Of a stretch of DNA of 44,442 nucleotides, positions 17,845 through 26,105 are shown piece after piece. Position 1 is the stretch's first letter, and the number at the start of each line of letters is the position of its first letter. The stretch is from positions 1 through 44,442 of the forward strand of contig JADKBL010000022.1 in NCBI GenBank assembly GCA_016718875.1, written 5' to 3'. Origin of the DNA: Bacteroidota bacterium (GTDB taxonomy: Bacteria > Bacteroidota > Bacteroidia > Bacteroidales > VadinHA17). The position numbers and the translations under genes were made by a program. The notes under the pieces were generated by a model. The model did not search any database. It had not been told where the DNA came from and worked only from the letters and a program-made list of their open reading frames with translations.

Positions 17845-19389
17845 TTAATTTGAAGTTGAAACAAATAATTGCCGGTACTGACTGTTATCCTTCCTGCTCC
17901 CCTTTTCTATCAGGACCATATCATCTTTCTTAAGAGATAACGTAATAGTTCCGTTGATTACAGTCGCTTCGCCTATTTCTTTGAGGCCCAGTACTGTAAC
18001 CTGATACAGTTTAACCGTTGAAATACCCTTCCAATCTTCTGGAAATATCCATTTTTTGTTTTTATAGCCACTCATACTATAAGTCACGATCGTATTACTT
18101 CCCATCCATAATGCAGGAATAAAGAGGTTGCTATTTTCAAGAATTACTGACTCTCCCCGGGTAATTCTGTACTCCTTATCAGATAGAAAAACCGTCACAT
18201 TTTCTGAAAAACCGGCTGATTTATAGTCCTTTCCATTGATCAGATAAAGCCTTTGCAGCCTGTTGAGGTAATACCAGACAGCAGTATTCAGGCAGAAATC
18301 CTGTTTGAAACCTGCCAATTTTTCTGGGTCCTTTTTAACAATTTCCTCACCATGCATACTGGTGCCAAAAAGCTTTCCCCAGATGCTCCTGTCCATTCCC
18401 CCGGAATAATACGAAGCAGGCCATTTGATATAATGCTCAGGTTTTCCTCCGAACCACCATGCCATGTGCTGATAACCTTCAAAAGCTGTTTCCCTCAGAA
18501 AATCGACACCTTCTGATGTCACATCTATTCCTTTTGAAGCCCAGTACCTGAATATCTGACGCTGTGCTTCTGTCTCTTCCTTAACTGTGAATCCAAGAAA
18601 CGGGCTTAAAGAACTCTGTGACAGATCAATGCTGTCAGCACCGTTTGCTTTTTTAACCGGAATGGGAGGCCATGAATGGAAAGCATCAATATGGATGGTC
18701 CCTGCTTTTTCTAGAGGCATAAGAGAACAAAGAGTATCAATTCGTTTCCTGGTAAACCCTGTTTTCCATTCCTGTGCATAGCTCAGGGGGTAGCCCCATT
18801 CGCCAGATCGCAGAGTGCTGTCGCTGTTCCTGGCAATTATATTATTGTTTACATATTTTGTCCAGAGAGGACTATCCTCATAAGCATCAAGCATATTAAT
18901 ATGAAGGCTTACGGTTGTATGATACTTTACCGCTTCCTTCATTAGCCACTTTATACTCTCGATTGCCGATGGATCGCCGGGCCGCCTGATTGCCTCATTG
19001 CCTTCGAACCATGCCGGATATTTTGAGTCGTGTCCGTTATACTGCCAGCCGACGAGGTAAACGATTTTAGGGATTCCGAGGGTAAGATTATCCATTTTCC
19101 GGATAACGTCCAGCGCCTGCTCACAGGTTAGATAAAGCTCCGATTTCCCGTTGTCTTTTCGTTTATATTTTCCATCGTAAAGCGCCTGAGACATGAAGAG
19201 TTTCATTGTCAGGGTCTGGTGATACTGGTGCCTGCCCTTAATGTACCATGGAAGAGTATCAGGATATGATATGAAGATTGTATCTGAACTGCCGGATTCA
19301 GAATCCTGGCAAACAGATTTCAGGGAGATTGAAAAAAGCATTAAAAGAGAGCATAACAGCAGGATCAATCTCATTCCGTACCGGCTCAT
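17845..19389 (-). CDS. Secreted TIM-barrel hydrolase, GH101-like (tentative)
   Basis: A 514-residue protein with an N-terminal signal peptide (MRLILLLCSLLMLFSISLKSVC). The core has IVYLVGWQYNGHDSKYPAW, KYHTTVSLHINMLDAY, AGTIHIDAFHSWPP and GIDVTSEGVDFLRETAFEGYQHMAWWFGG. The pairing of 'HIDAFHS' with a downstream 'TSEG' and aromatic-rich segment recalls endo-alpha-N-acetylgalactosaminidases (GH101) and related barrels, with the Asp of HIDAF as candidate nucleophile. The family call is by resemblance only; other clan-D-like barrels are possible. A short beta-rich C-terminal domain follows. It lies 16 bp downstream of the DoxX fusion gene and 63 bp upstream of the GH2 gene. Confidence 0.55.
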   Translation of the reverse strand: MSRYGMRLILLLCSLLMLFSISLKSVCQDSESGSSDTIFISYPDTLPWYIKGRHQYHQTLTMKLFMSQALYDGKYKRKDNGKSELYLTCEQALDVIRKMDNLTLGIPKIVYLVGWQYNGHDSKYPAWFEGNEAIRRPGDPSAIESIKWLMKEAVKYHTTVSLHINMLDAYEDSPLWTKYVNNNIIARNSDSTLRSGEWGYPLSYAQEWKTGFTRKRIDTLCSLMPLEKAGTIHIDAFHSWPPIPVKKANGADSIDLSQSSLSPFLGFTVKEETEAQRQIFRYWASKGIDVTSEGVDFLRETAFEGYQHMAWWFGGKPEHYIKWPASYYSGGMDRSIWGKLFGTSMHGEEIVKKDPEKLAGFKQDFCLNTAVWYYLNRLQRLYLINGKDYKSAGFSENVTVFLSDKEYRITRGESVILENSNLFIPALWMGSNTIVTYSMSGYKNKKWIFPEDWKGISTVKLYQVTVLGLKEIGEATVINGTITLSLKKDDMVLIEKGSRKDNSQYRQLFVSTSN

Positions 19390-19405
19390 AGATCTGAATT
19401 TTAAA

Positions 19406-20938
19406 TTATCCTCTCCAGGGCCTCGTACGGTTTACGGTATCAAGGACATTAAGCGCAATGTTAACATCCTCAACTATCTGAAAATCGTACATTCCCACAC
19501 ATATAAAATCAGCACCATTATCAAATGCAAATTTGAATCCCTGTTCAGGTTTGAGTGCTCCGGCAGCAAGAGTCTTGAATGCTATCCAGGGCTGATCAAG
19601 TGTTGCCATGAACTCGATAGTCTCCGTAGGTTTATGACAGAAATTATTATCCATCCAACCCTGTTCAGGAACATCTTTATTAGCAAGGTCTACCTGCCTT
19701 GACCAATAGTCGTGTGAATGAAGAGTCTTAACCCAGAAATCGGGAACTACTCCGTTTTCAACACATGCCATAATTGATTCAATCCGATGGGCACCAACTC
19801 CTGCAGGCTTTCCATAACTGCGTATAAGGTCAAGTCCCTTTTTCAGTTCATCGTAAAAACCGGGTTTGTTATTGAATATTGCGGAATCTGTCTGTCCTCC
19901 ATGGCTATAACATACATCAGCTCCGCCCTTTACTGAGATTTCAATTCCTTCAAGGAAGTTTTTACCGGCTCCGCAGTCGGAGATAAACTTCATATTGCCG
20001 CCTGTTTCATGTCTATATTTCTGAACCACCCTGAGCTGCGCAGGATTGGAAATTATTGCATTTATGCCGCATTTTTCAGCAAGCTGAAGAGTCATCATCA
20101 CCTTTTCGTCAGTGTGGTACATTTTAACAAGCTTATCTACATAAAGAAGGTCGCGTGCATGAGCCCAGCCGCCAATCAGGTTACCACCCATCACCATCTT
20201 GCTCAGTTCGAAATCACCAATTTTACCTTTGGGGATCTGGCCTTTGAGTGAATCGAGTGAAGTGAACTGGAAACTTTTTAAAGTTGCACTGGAAACTGCA
20301 TCAGGTTTTTCTGTAAGATATTTCTTTTCAAAACTGTCCCATTTATTCTTCTTGTAAACAACATAGGCAAATGCTCCAAGAAACGGAACGCTGATCAGGT
20401 CGCGCAGTACCTCCCTGCGTTTTGTTGAATAAGCTTCCTCATCCTTTGAAACGGGGATTGGGGCATTTGGTTTCTCTTCCTTCCAGCTTTTTAGCCACCT
20501 GTCGGCACCAAAGAGGAAGCCAGCCGGCAGTGTAGCGAAAATAATCAGCATAAACAGCTCTATAAGGTTCTTATCTACCCATTGGTAAGTTCCTTCGGTT
20601 ACCCCCCCGAAAGTATAGCCAAGGATTGGAGGATAAGCAACAAAATAGAAGAACAAAAGTACTGCTCCGGCAATTGATGACCATCTTACAAACAATCCGA
20701 TAAAAAGGGAGAGACCTATAAGAATTAATCCCCAAACATTCAAAAAATCAACAATATTCATTATCCCTGGTGAAGATGCCATGGAATGGAACAAATCGGC
20801 AAAAATCCATTTTGAACCCAGAAGATAAAATTTTGCTGTCCAGGCCGGATTTATAAGTTTGGTTATTCCTTCATAGAGGAAATGCCATCCTATAAGGATC
20901 CTGAGGACAGTGAGAAGATAAGAGGAGTACTTTTTCAT
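19406..20938 (-). CDS. DoxX-like membrane domain fused to a Tat-type TIM-barrel oxidoreductase-like domain
   Basis: A 510-residue fusion. Residues 1-150 form a four-helix DoxX-type membrane domain (YLLTVLRILIGWHFLYEGITKL; helices near 5-25, 62-84, 88-108 and 123-145). Residues 173-195 read KRREVLRDLISVPFLGAFAY, which looks like a twin-arginine signal with its hydrophobic stretch, buried inside the protein. Residues about 215-510 form a soluble alpha/beta-barrel-like domain: SKMVMGGNLIGGWAHARDLLYVD, CGINAIISN, FISDCGAGKNFLEG, AGVGAHRIESIMACVENG and NGADFICVGMYDFQIVEDV (some blocks run on). This domain resembles aldo/keto-reductase-like barrels. DoxX proteins are linked to quinone-dependent oxidation elsewhere, so a membrane-tethered redox step on a released sugar is a reasonable guess only. 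Confidence 0.75.
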   Translation of the reverse strand: MKKYSSYLLTVLRILIGWHFLYEGITKLINPAWTAKFYLLGSKWIFADLFHSMASSPGIMNIVDFLNVWGLILIGLSLFIGLFVRWSSIAGAVLLFFYFVAYPPILGYTFGGVTEGTYQWVDKNLIELFMLIIFATLPAGFLFGADRWLKSWKEEKPNAPIPVSKDEEAYSTKRREVLRDLISVPFLGAFAYVVYKKNKWDSFEKKYLTEKPDAVSSATLKSFQFTSLDSLKGQIPKGKIGDFELSKMVMGGNLIGGWAHARDLLYVDKLVKMYHTDEKVMMTLQLAEKCGINAIISNPAQLRVVQKYRHETGGNMKFISDCGAGKNFLEGIEISVKGGADVCYSHGGQTDSAIFNNKPGFYDELKKGLDLIRSYGKPAGVGAHRIESIMACVENGVVPDFWVKTLHSHDYWSRQVDLANKDVPEQGWMDNNFCHKPTETIEFMATLDQPWIAFKTLAAGALKPEQGFKFAFDNGADFICVGMYDFQIVEDVNIALNVLDTVNRTRPWRG

Positions 20939-21007
20939 GGGGAAGCCTTTTATAAGTTAAACCATTCTAATGGCGATGATCGGGTGAATATAATAAAAAT
21001 TAAATAT

Positions 21008-21039
21008 CTGCAGGGTCATGCCATGGCATGACCCTGCAG
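21008..21039. terminator. Perfect 32-bp palindrome, probable terminator
   Basis: CTGCAGGGTCATGCCA is followed immediately by its exact reverse complement. AAATA (21002-21006) and TATTT (21040-21044) extend the stem past a bulged T, giving A/T flanks on both sides. It contains the stop codon (21016-21018) and last five codons (GHAMA) of the GH9 gene, and lies 70 bp before the DoxX fusion gene. It probably ends or attenuates the transcript between these genes. With no spare bases for a loop, the central CATG or more must open. Confidence 0.7.
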
Positions 21040-23520
21040 TATTTTTATTTTCCCAAGTAACAGATCAGCGGCCATCACGCAGAAAATATATGTTGATGCA
21101 CCGGTCATAACATATTCAGACTGCTGCCACAGGTATGGAGTATTCTCCTTGAGCTCAGGAAAATCAGGCCGTATCAGGGCTGTTCCGGAAACCATTCCCC
21201 CGGGGATATATCCCTCCATGGTCCTGTTTACTCCGAATCCCTGTAATACTGAACGAGGACCCACACCTGAAACCAGGGAGGTACTTGACCCCGGATGGCA
21301 ACCCAGAACATAGTTCACAACATTCAGGATAGGCTCACGATCAAACAGATCGGGATATTTCTGAAGGAGATAATAATGCTGCATTGCGAATTCCTGAATA
21401 CTCCATCCTACACCCCATATAGCAGGTCTCCATGGTACACCAAATGGTGTTGATGCCAGAGTTGAATCGAGCTTTGGCTTATATGCCTCAAGAGCTGTTC
21501 TCAAACCACTTGTAAATGCCTCATCTTTTACCTTATCTGCAACTCTTACCACACTCCAGGCACTTCTTGCTGCACTTTTCTCAATTTCAGGCTGCAATGC
21601 CTTCAGCCTAAAAGCATATTTATCTTCACCTGTAGTGTATAAAAGTTCTGCAGTAGCAATTATCTCCTGTACTTTGGTGTCCCGGGGTACATATTCAGCC
21701 GGTGTCAGCACAGGAGGATGGGATTGTTCATATTCCCAGGCTTTTCCGGCTGTTTCAATACATTCTTTAGCCAGCTTTTCATCGAAGCCTGCAAGTGCAC
21801 GACTTGCTGCAGCCAATGCTGCTGCAACCTTATATTCCAGGCCTGTATCACGGTTGGTAAATGCCCATCTGTCATCATTTACACCCGAATGAGTCATTGT
21901 TTTCTGATTTGGTTTAAGATTTGAATCATAGTACAAACCATCAGTTTGCGAAGCCCAGTCTACGGTAATATTCCTGCCTTCCTTATTTGCAATTATACCA
22001 TGAAAGCTATGACCTGCTGCACGATATCCGGAAAGCAGATTCAAAGCACCCTGTTTTACCTGCTGCAGAAAGTCAGGAACACCATCAGGTTTGTACATTT
22101 CAACGTAGCTGTTTTCAAAACTGACATAGGTCTGATCAGTCTGGTTCTTCGTCAGCTCATATGCAAGCACAAGATAATGAGTAGTACTTGCCTGCGACCC
22201 TGCAGCCAGGTCATCATCACCTGCATCGTGCCAGCCGCCAATGTTCAGGAATGGAATAGGTGTTTGAACCTCATATTTAGTGTCTTTGTCAGGATACTGA
22301 TGATACTGGTCCACATGCTGCCAGTCAAGCGGAGCCTGAAGAGCATCATCGAGATGGCAGGCATCATGCCAAATCTGTGACCTGTCCTTAACCTTCACAT
22401 GGCACATCTGCACCGGGAAATATGCTTCCAGTGTAGGCTGCCATACACCACTGCTGAATATAGCATTTTTTATTGAAAATGGATAAGATCTGGTTTTCCC
22501 GTATTCAACCATGTATAAACCTGGTTCTTTGATTGATGTGAAATCAAAAACAGAATAATCATAAGCCAGAAATCTTCCCCATTTTGCAGGTAAGGCTGAA
22601 AGGACTTCCTTGTTTTCACCTCCCTCACCTATCTTTATGAGTCTTGCCTTTTCAACTTTTGTAGTCCATTGATCGAGCTCAATTATGGCTTTCTTTGCCT
22701 GCCCTGGATCATAACCGATCTGTGAAACTGAAATAACCGGTTCCCTTGTCCAGCCCGGAATCACATTCGGAGTGATTGTCCATTCGATAGCATTTTCAGT
22801 TACACCACCCGGAATCACTGATTTGACAGATATCCAGTTACCGTAACCTGTACTCCTGTTATCGGTAAGTATCATATCTGTTCCGGGACTTTCAATTACA
22901 AGCTTTCTTTCCGGGTCCTCACCTGCAAGTGTAAAAATCCTTCCGGAGCCCATAGGAACAGGCCGGTAATTGCCATCAGCATCTTTGAATTTTTGTCCTA
23001 AAGTCTGTTTTGAAATGTAGCCGAAGGACTCGCCTATCTGCCAAGATTTACCAACATACAGAGGAGGGAAAAACTCAATGTCAAAAGTAAGTTTGTTTTC
23101 CCATTCCTTGGGCAGAGGTTTGTCGAGGTCAACTGACAAGTGAATGTTCATTCCCTCAGGCCTGATACGGACAGCATACTTAAAGCCGAAATCATCATAG
23201 CTCACAACTGATTTTATAACCAGATTCACCGAGTCAATCTCCCGGTGAGCACCTAATGGATCAGGTAAACGTTTTCCATCTACAGGCTGCATCCTTATGA
23301 AACCATTAGATGCAATTCTTTCTCCATGCTGAATGATTTCAATCCCGCCCTGTCTTCCCATCGGATAAGAATCATGAAATGCCAGGACTGTAAGGCCTGG
23401 TTTTGAAAGATACTCTTTGTCAGTGATTTTCATCTCCTGCCCGGATTTATTCCCAGCGCATCCGGCTATGACTAATATTGCTGTGAATATACACAGACTG
23501 AAGATTGTGTTTTTTCTCAT
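21016..23520 (-). CDS. GH9-type glycoside hydrolase lipoprotein (copy A)
   Basis: An 834-residue protein with lipobox VIAGC (Cys21). Residues about 30-255 are a beta-rich domain (TVLAFHDSYPMGRQGGIEI). Residues 260-350 are the Ig-like domain that precedes many GH9 catalytic domains (PVISVSQIGYDPGQAKKAII). Residues 360-830 are an (alpha/alpha)6 barrel with GGWHDAGDDDLAAGSQ (Asp432/Asp435, the GH9 nucleophile-activating Asp pair) and a C-terminal WQQSEYVMTGASTY (Glu802, likely acid). GH9 includes cellulases and exo-beta-glucosaminidases; the sequence does not decide between them. It is a close paralogue of the next gene (23545-26022), 24 bp away, and of the decayed copy at 30185-32337. Confidence 0.85.
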   Translation of the reverse strand: MRKNTIFSLCIFTAILVIAGCAGNKSGQEMKITDKEYLSKPGLTVLAFHDSYPMGRQGGIEIIQHGERIASNGFIRMQPVDGKRLPDPLGAHREIDSVNLVIKSVVSYDDFGFKYAVRIRPEGMNIHLSVDLDKPLPKEWENKLTFDIEFFPPLYVGKSWQIGESFGYISKQTLGQKFKDADGNYRPVPMGSGRIFTLAGEDPERKLVIESPGTDMILTDNRSTGYGNWISVKSVIPGGVTENAIEWTITPNVIPGWTREPVISVSQIGYDPGQAKKAIIELDQWTTKVEKARLIKIGEGGENKEVLSALPAKWGRFLAYDYSVFDFTSIKEPGLYMVEYGKTRSYPFSIKNAIFSSGVWQPTLEAYFPVQMCHVKVKDRSQIWHDACHLDDALQAPLDWQHVDQYHQYPDKDTKYEVQTPIPFLNIGGWHDAGDDDLAAGSQASTTHYLVLAYELTKNQTDQTYVSFENSYVEMYKPDGVPDFLQQVKQGALNLLSGYRAAGHSFHGIIANKEGRNITVDWASQTDGLYYDSNLKPNQKTMTHSGVNDDRWAFTNRDTGLEYKVAAALAAASRALAGFDEKLAKECIETAGKAWEYEQSHPPVLTPAEYVPRDTKVQEIIATAELLYTTGEDKYAFRLKALQPEIEKSAARSAWSVVRVADKVKDEAFTSGLRTALEAYKPKLDSTLASTPFGVPWRPAIWGVGWSIQEFAMQHYYLLQKYPDLFDREPILNVVNYVLGCHPGSSTSLVSGVGPRSVLQGFGVNRTMEGYIPGGMVSGTALIRPDFPELKENTPYLWQQSEYVMTGASTYIFCVMAADLLLGKIKILQGHAMA

Positions 23521-23544
23521 TGTGGTAAATTTTTGCTTAGTATA

Positions 23545-26022
23545 TCATAAGGATTTATTATTCAGTAATTTATCTGCTGCAAGAACACAGAAGATATATG
23601 TTGATGCCCCAGGCATCACATACTCTGTCTGCTGCCAGAGATAAGGGAATGGTTCCTTCATCTCGGGGAAATCGGGCCTGATAAGGGCGGTACCGGCAAC
23701 ATTTCCTCCGGGAATATAGGACCACCAGTGCATATTAAATCCATATGCAGGAATTATTGAGTGTGCACCCACGGCAGAAATGAAGGATGTACTTGACCCG
23801 GGATGACAGCCCAGTACATAATTCACAACATTGCATACTATTTCACGGTCAAACAGATCCGGGAATTCCTTTGAAAGGTAATATTGTGTTGCTCCGAATT
23901 CCTGTATATCCCAACCTATTCCCCATATACTGGGTCTCCATGGAACTCCGTATGGGTTAGTGGCAAGTGTCGAGTCAAGTTCGGACTTATAAGATTTGAG
24001 AGCTTCCGTCAGTCCGGTTTTAAATTCTTCATTATTTATAACCTTCAATGCCCTGGCTGCGGCCCAGGCAACATCACGTGGTGATTTCTTTACAACAGGA
24101 AGCAGCTGGCTCAGTCTGTCTTTGTATTTCTGCTCACCTGTAGTAATGGCAAGTTCCGCAGTAGCCATGAATTCCTGCTCCTTAAGGTTTCGCGGCACAT
24201 AGGCATTTGGCTGAATGACAGGTTCGTGAGTCTGTTCATAGTTCCAGGCTTTTACAGCTGTTGCAAGGCACTCCTCAGCAAGCTTGTCATTATATCCCTT
24301 TAGCAGCCTGTAAGCCGAGGCCAAAGCTGCAATAACCTCATACTCAAGTGCAGAATCCTTATTTGTCACAACCCATCTGTCATCAGGTTTTCCTGAACGG
24401 TTACCCCTGACTTCACCCGGTTTAAGGGAAGAATCATAGAGAAGCTGGTCGGAGACAGATGCCACATCACCTAAAAATCCTCTGCCTTCGCGCGTTTCAA
24501 TGATCCCGACTGCAGAGTGTCCGAATGCCCGGTAACCGGAAAGCAGGTTTATAGCTCCATGCTCTATCTGCTGCTGCAGGTCAGGTATTCCATCAGGCTT
24601 ACGCAGCTCCACAAAAAGCGCATCCTGTTTTACTGTAGTCTGATCAACATTGATACCGAACTCCTCTCCTGCAAGGGCAAGAAACAAAGTTGTCTGAGCC
24701 TGTGATCCGGCTGCCAGGTCATTATCACCTGCATCATGCCAGCCTCCCCTGTTCATGTAAGGTACAGGTGTAAAAGGCTTGTAGTTTGTTTCTGTCGAAG
24801 CATAGGTCTGATATCCGTCAACATGTATCGTGCTTACAGGTGCCTGAACCGCGTCATCTAGATGGCATTCGCCATGCCAGACACGGGCTCTGTCGCGTAT
24901 ACGCATATGACACATCTGTACAGGAAAATATATTTCAAGAGTAGGCTGCCATACTGATTTCTGATATACATCGGTTCCAATGCTGAAGGGGTCACTTTTT
25001 GAATCGCCATAACTGATAGTGTACATCCCCGGATCTTTAATTCCGGAAAAGTCAAACACAACATATTTATATCTCAGGAACTTACCCCAATCGTTGGGTA
25101 CGGCCGATTCAACAGCAGCAATATTTCCGTCATCATCTATTTTACTCAGTATTGCTGTTTCGACTTTTTCTGTTCGTGCATCCAGCTCAATCACAGCTCT
25201 TTTGACCTGTTCCGGATGATATCCGGCCTGTGAAATGCTGATAACCGGTTTTGCAATAAAGTCGGGGATAATATTGGGAGTGATAATCCATTCCATAGCC
25301 CCTTTATCAACTCCTTCAGGTATTTCGGAACGGACAAGCAGCCATCCGGAGAGTGATCCGTTCCTCTCATCAACAAGCGAAAGATCACCTTTGACCTGTT
25401 CAATCTGAAGTTTTATCATCGGATCTTCTGGTGAAATAACAAGTTTAGATCCTGTGGCCATCGGCATTGACCTGGCCCGACCATCCTGTCCTGTAACCAT
25501 CGGCCCTAATCCCTCAACCGGAATAACTCCCGACTTATTGCCAAGATGCCAGGTCTTTCCTGTATAATTAACAGGAAATAACTGCAGGTCAAAGGTTACT
25601 TTGCCTTTCCATTCTGCAGGCAGGGGCTTTTCAAGGTCGACTGCAAGGTGTATTTTGCTTCCCTCGGCCCAGACTCTGACATCATAATTAAAATTGAAAT
25701 CGGGAGTTTTTACAGTTGCCTTAATCTCACCTTTTTCTTTATCCACTGTCCTTTCAGCTTTCAGCGGACGAGGAAATCTTTTATCACCTGAAAGGTCAAC
25801 ATTAATGTAACCATTCGAGGCAGTACGGTCGTCATGATGTATGAACTCAATACCTCCCTGATCTCCTTCGGGATAATAGTTGTGGAACACCAGGACATTA
25901 AACCCCTGTGTTTCAAGGTACTCCTGATCGGTGATGGTCCATACCCTCTTTCCGGAATCACCTGAACATGATGTCAGGAGAAATACCGGAAGAATTAATG
26001 AAAGCAGTTTGAAGTGTTTCAT
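23545..26022 (-). CDS. GH9-type glycoside hydrolase lipoprotein (copy B)
   Basis: An 825-residue protein from ATG at 26022 (MKHFKLLSLILPVFLLTSCS, lipobox Cys19). A longer frame reaches upstream to 26112, but it runs through the heptamer repeat and the neighbouring gene's stop, so it is rejected. Domain order matches copy A: N-terminal beta domain (NVLVFHNYYPEGDQGGIEF), Ig-like domain (PVISISQAGYHPEQVKRAVI) and (alpha/alpha)6 barrel with RGGWHDAGDNDLAAGSQA and the terminal WQQTEYVMPGASTYIF. Catalytic Asp pair and Glu are kept. The 24-bp gap and strong similarity to copy A indicate tandem duplication followed by divergence. Confidence 0.85.
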   Translation of the reverse strand: MKHFKLLSLILPVFLLTSCSGDSGKRVWTITDQEYLETQGFNVLVFHNYYPEGDQGGIEFIHHDDRTASNGYINVDLSGDKRFPRPLKAERTVDKEKGEIKATVKTPDFNFNYDVRVWAEGSKIHLAVDLEKPLPAEWKGKVTFDLQLFPVNYTGKTWHLGNKSGVIPVEGLGPMVTGQDGRARSMPMATGSKLVISPEDPMIKLQIEQVKGDLSLVDERNGSLSGWLLVRSEIPEGVDKGAMEWIITPNIIPDFIAKPVISISQAGYHPEQVKRAVIELDARTEKVETAILSKIDDDGNIAAVESAVPNDWGKFLRYKYVVFDFSGIKDPGMYTISYGDSKSDPFSIGTDVYQKSVWQPTLEIYFPVQMCHMRIRDRARVWHGECHLDDAVQAPVSTIHVDGYQTYASTETNYKPFTPVPYMNRGGWHDAGDNDLAAGSQAQTTLFLALAGEEFGINVDQTTVKQDALFVELRKPDGIPDLQQQIEHGAINLLSGYRAFGHSAVGIIETREGRGFLGDVASVSDQLLYDSSLKPGEVRGNRSGKPDDRWVVTNKDSALEYEVIAALASAYRLLKGYNDKLAEECLATAVKAWNYEQTHEPVIQPNAYVPRNLKEQEFMATAELAITTGEQKYKDRLSQLLPVVKKSPRDVAWAAARALKVINNEEFKTGLTEALKSYKSELDSTLATNPYGVPWRPSIWGIGWDIQEFGATQYYLSKEFPDLFDREIVCNVVNYVLGCHPGSSTSFISAVGAHSIIPAYGFNMHWWSYIPGGNVAGTALIRPDFPEMKEPFPYLWQQTEYVMPGASTYIFCVLAADKLLNNKSL

Positions 26023-26049
26023 GGTTATGAGATTGGTTATTTTATTTTG

Positions 26050-26105
26050 TTGCTGGTTGCTGGTTGATACCGGTATCCGGTTACCGGTTACCGGTTTCCG
26101 GATAA
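26050..26105. repeat. Eight-unit heptamer array overlapping a stop codon
   Basis: Plus-strand units in strict 7-bp register are TTGCTGG, TTGCTGG, TTGATAC, CGGTATC, CGGTTAC, CGGTTAC, CGGTTTC and CGGATAA. The array covers the gap before GH9 copy B and supplies the last codons (SGNR) and the stop (26088-26090) of the alpha/beta hydrolase on the minus strand. Confidence 0.8.

Noticed and set aside
19406..20938. DoxX fusion as an artefact of two merged genes
   Set aside because: The frame is continuous for 510 codons, with a charged linker (about 150-172) and a Tat-like segment between domains, and shows no sign of a lost stop at the junction.
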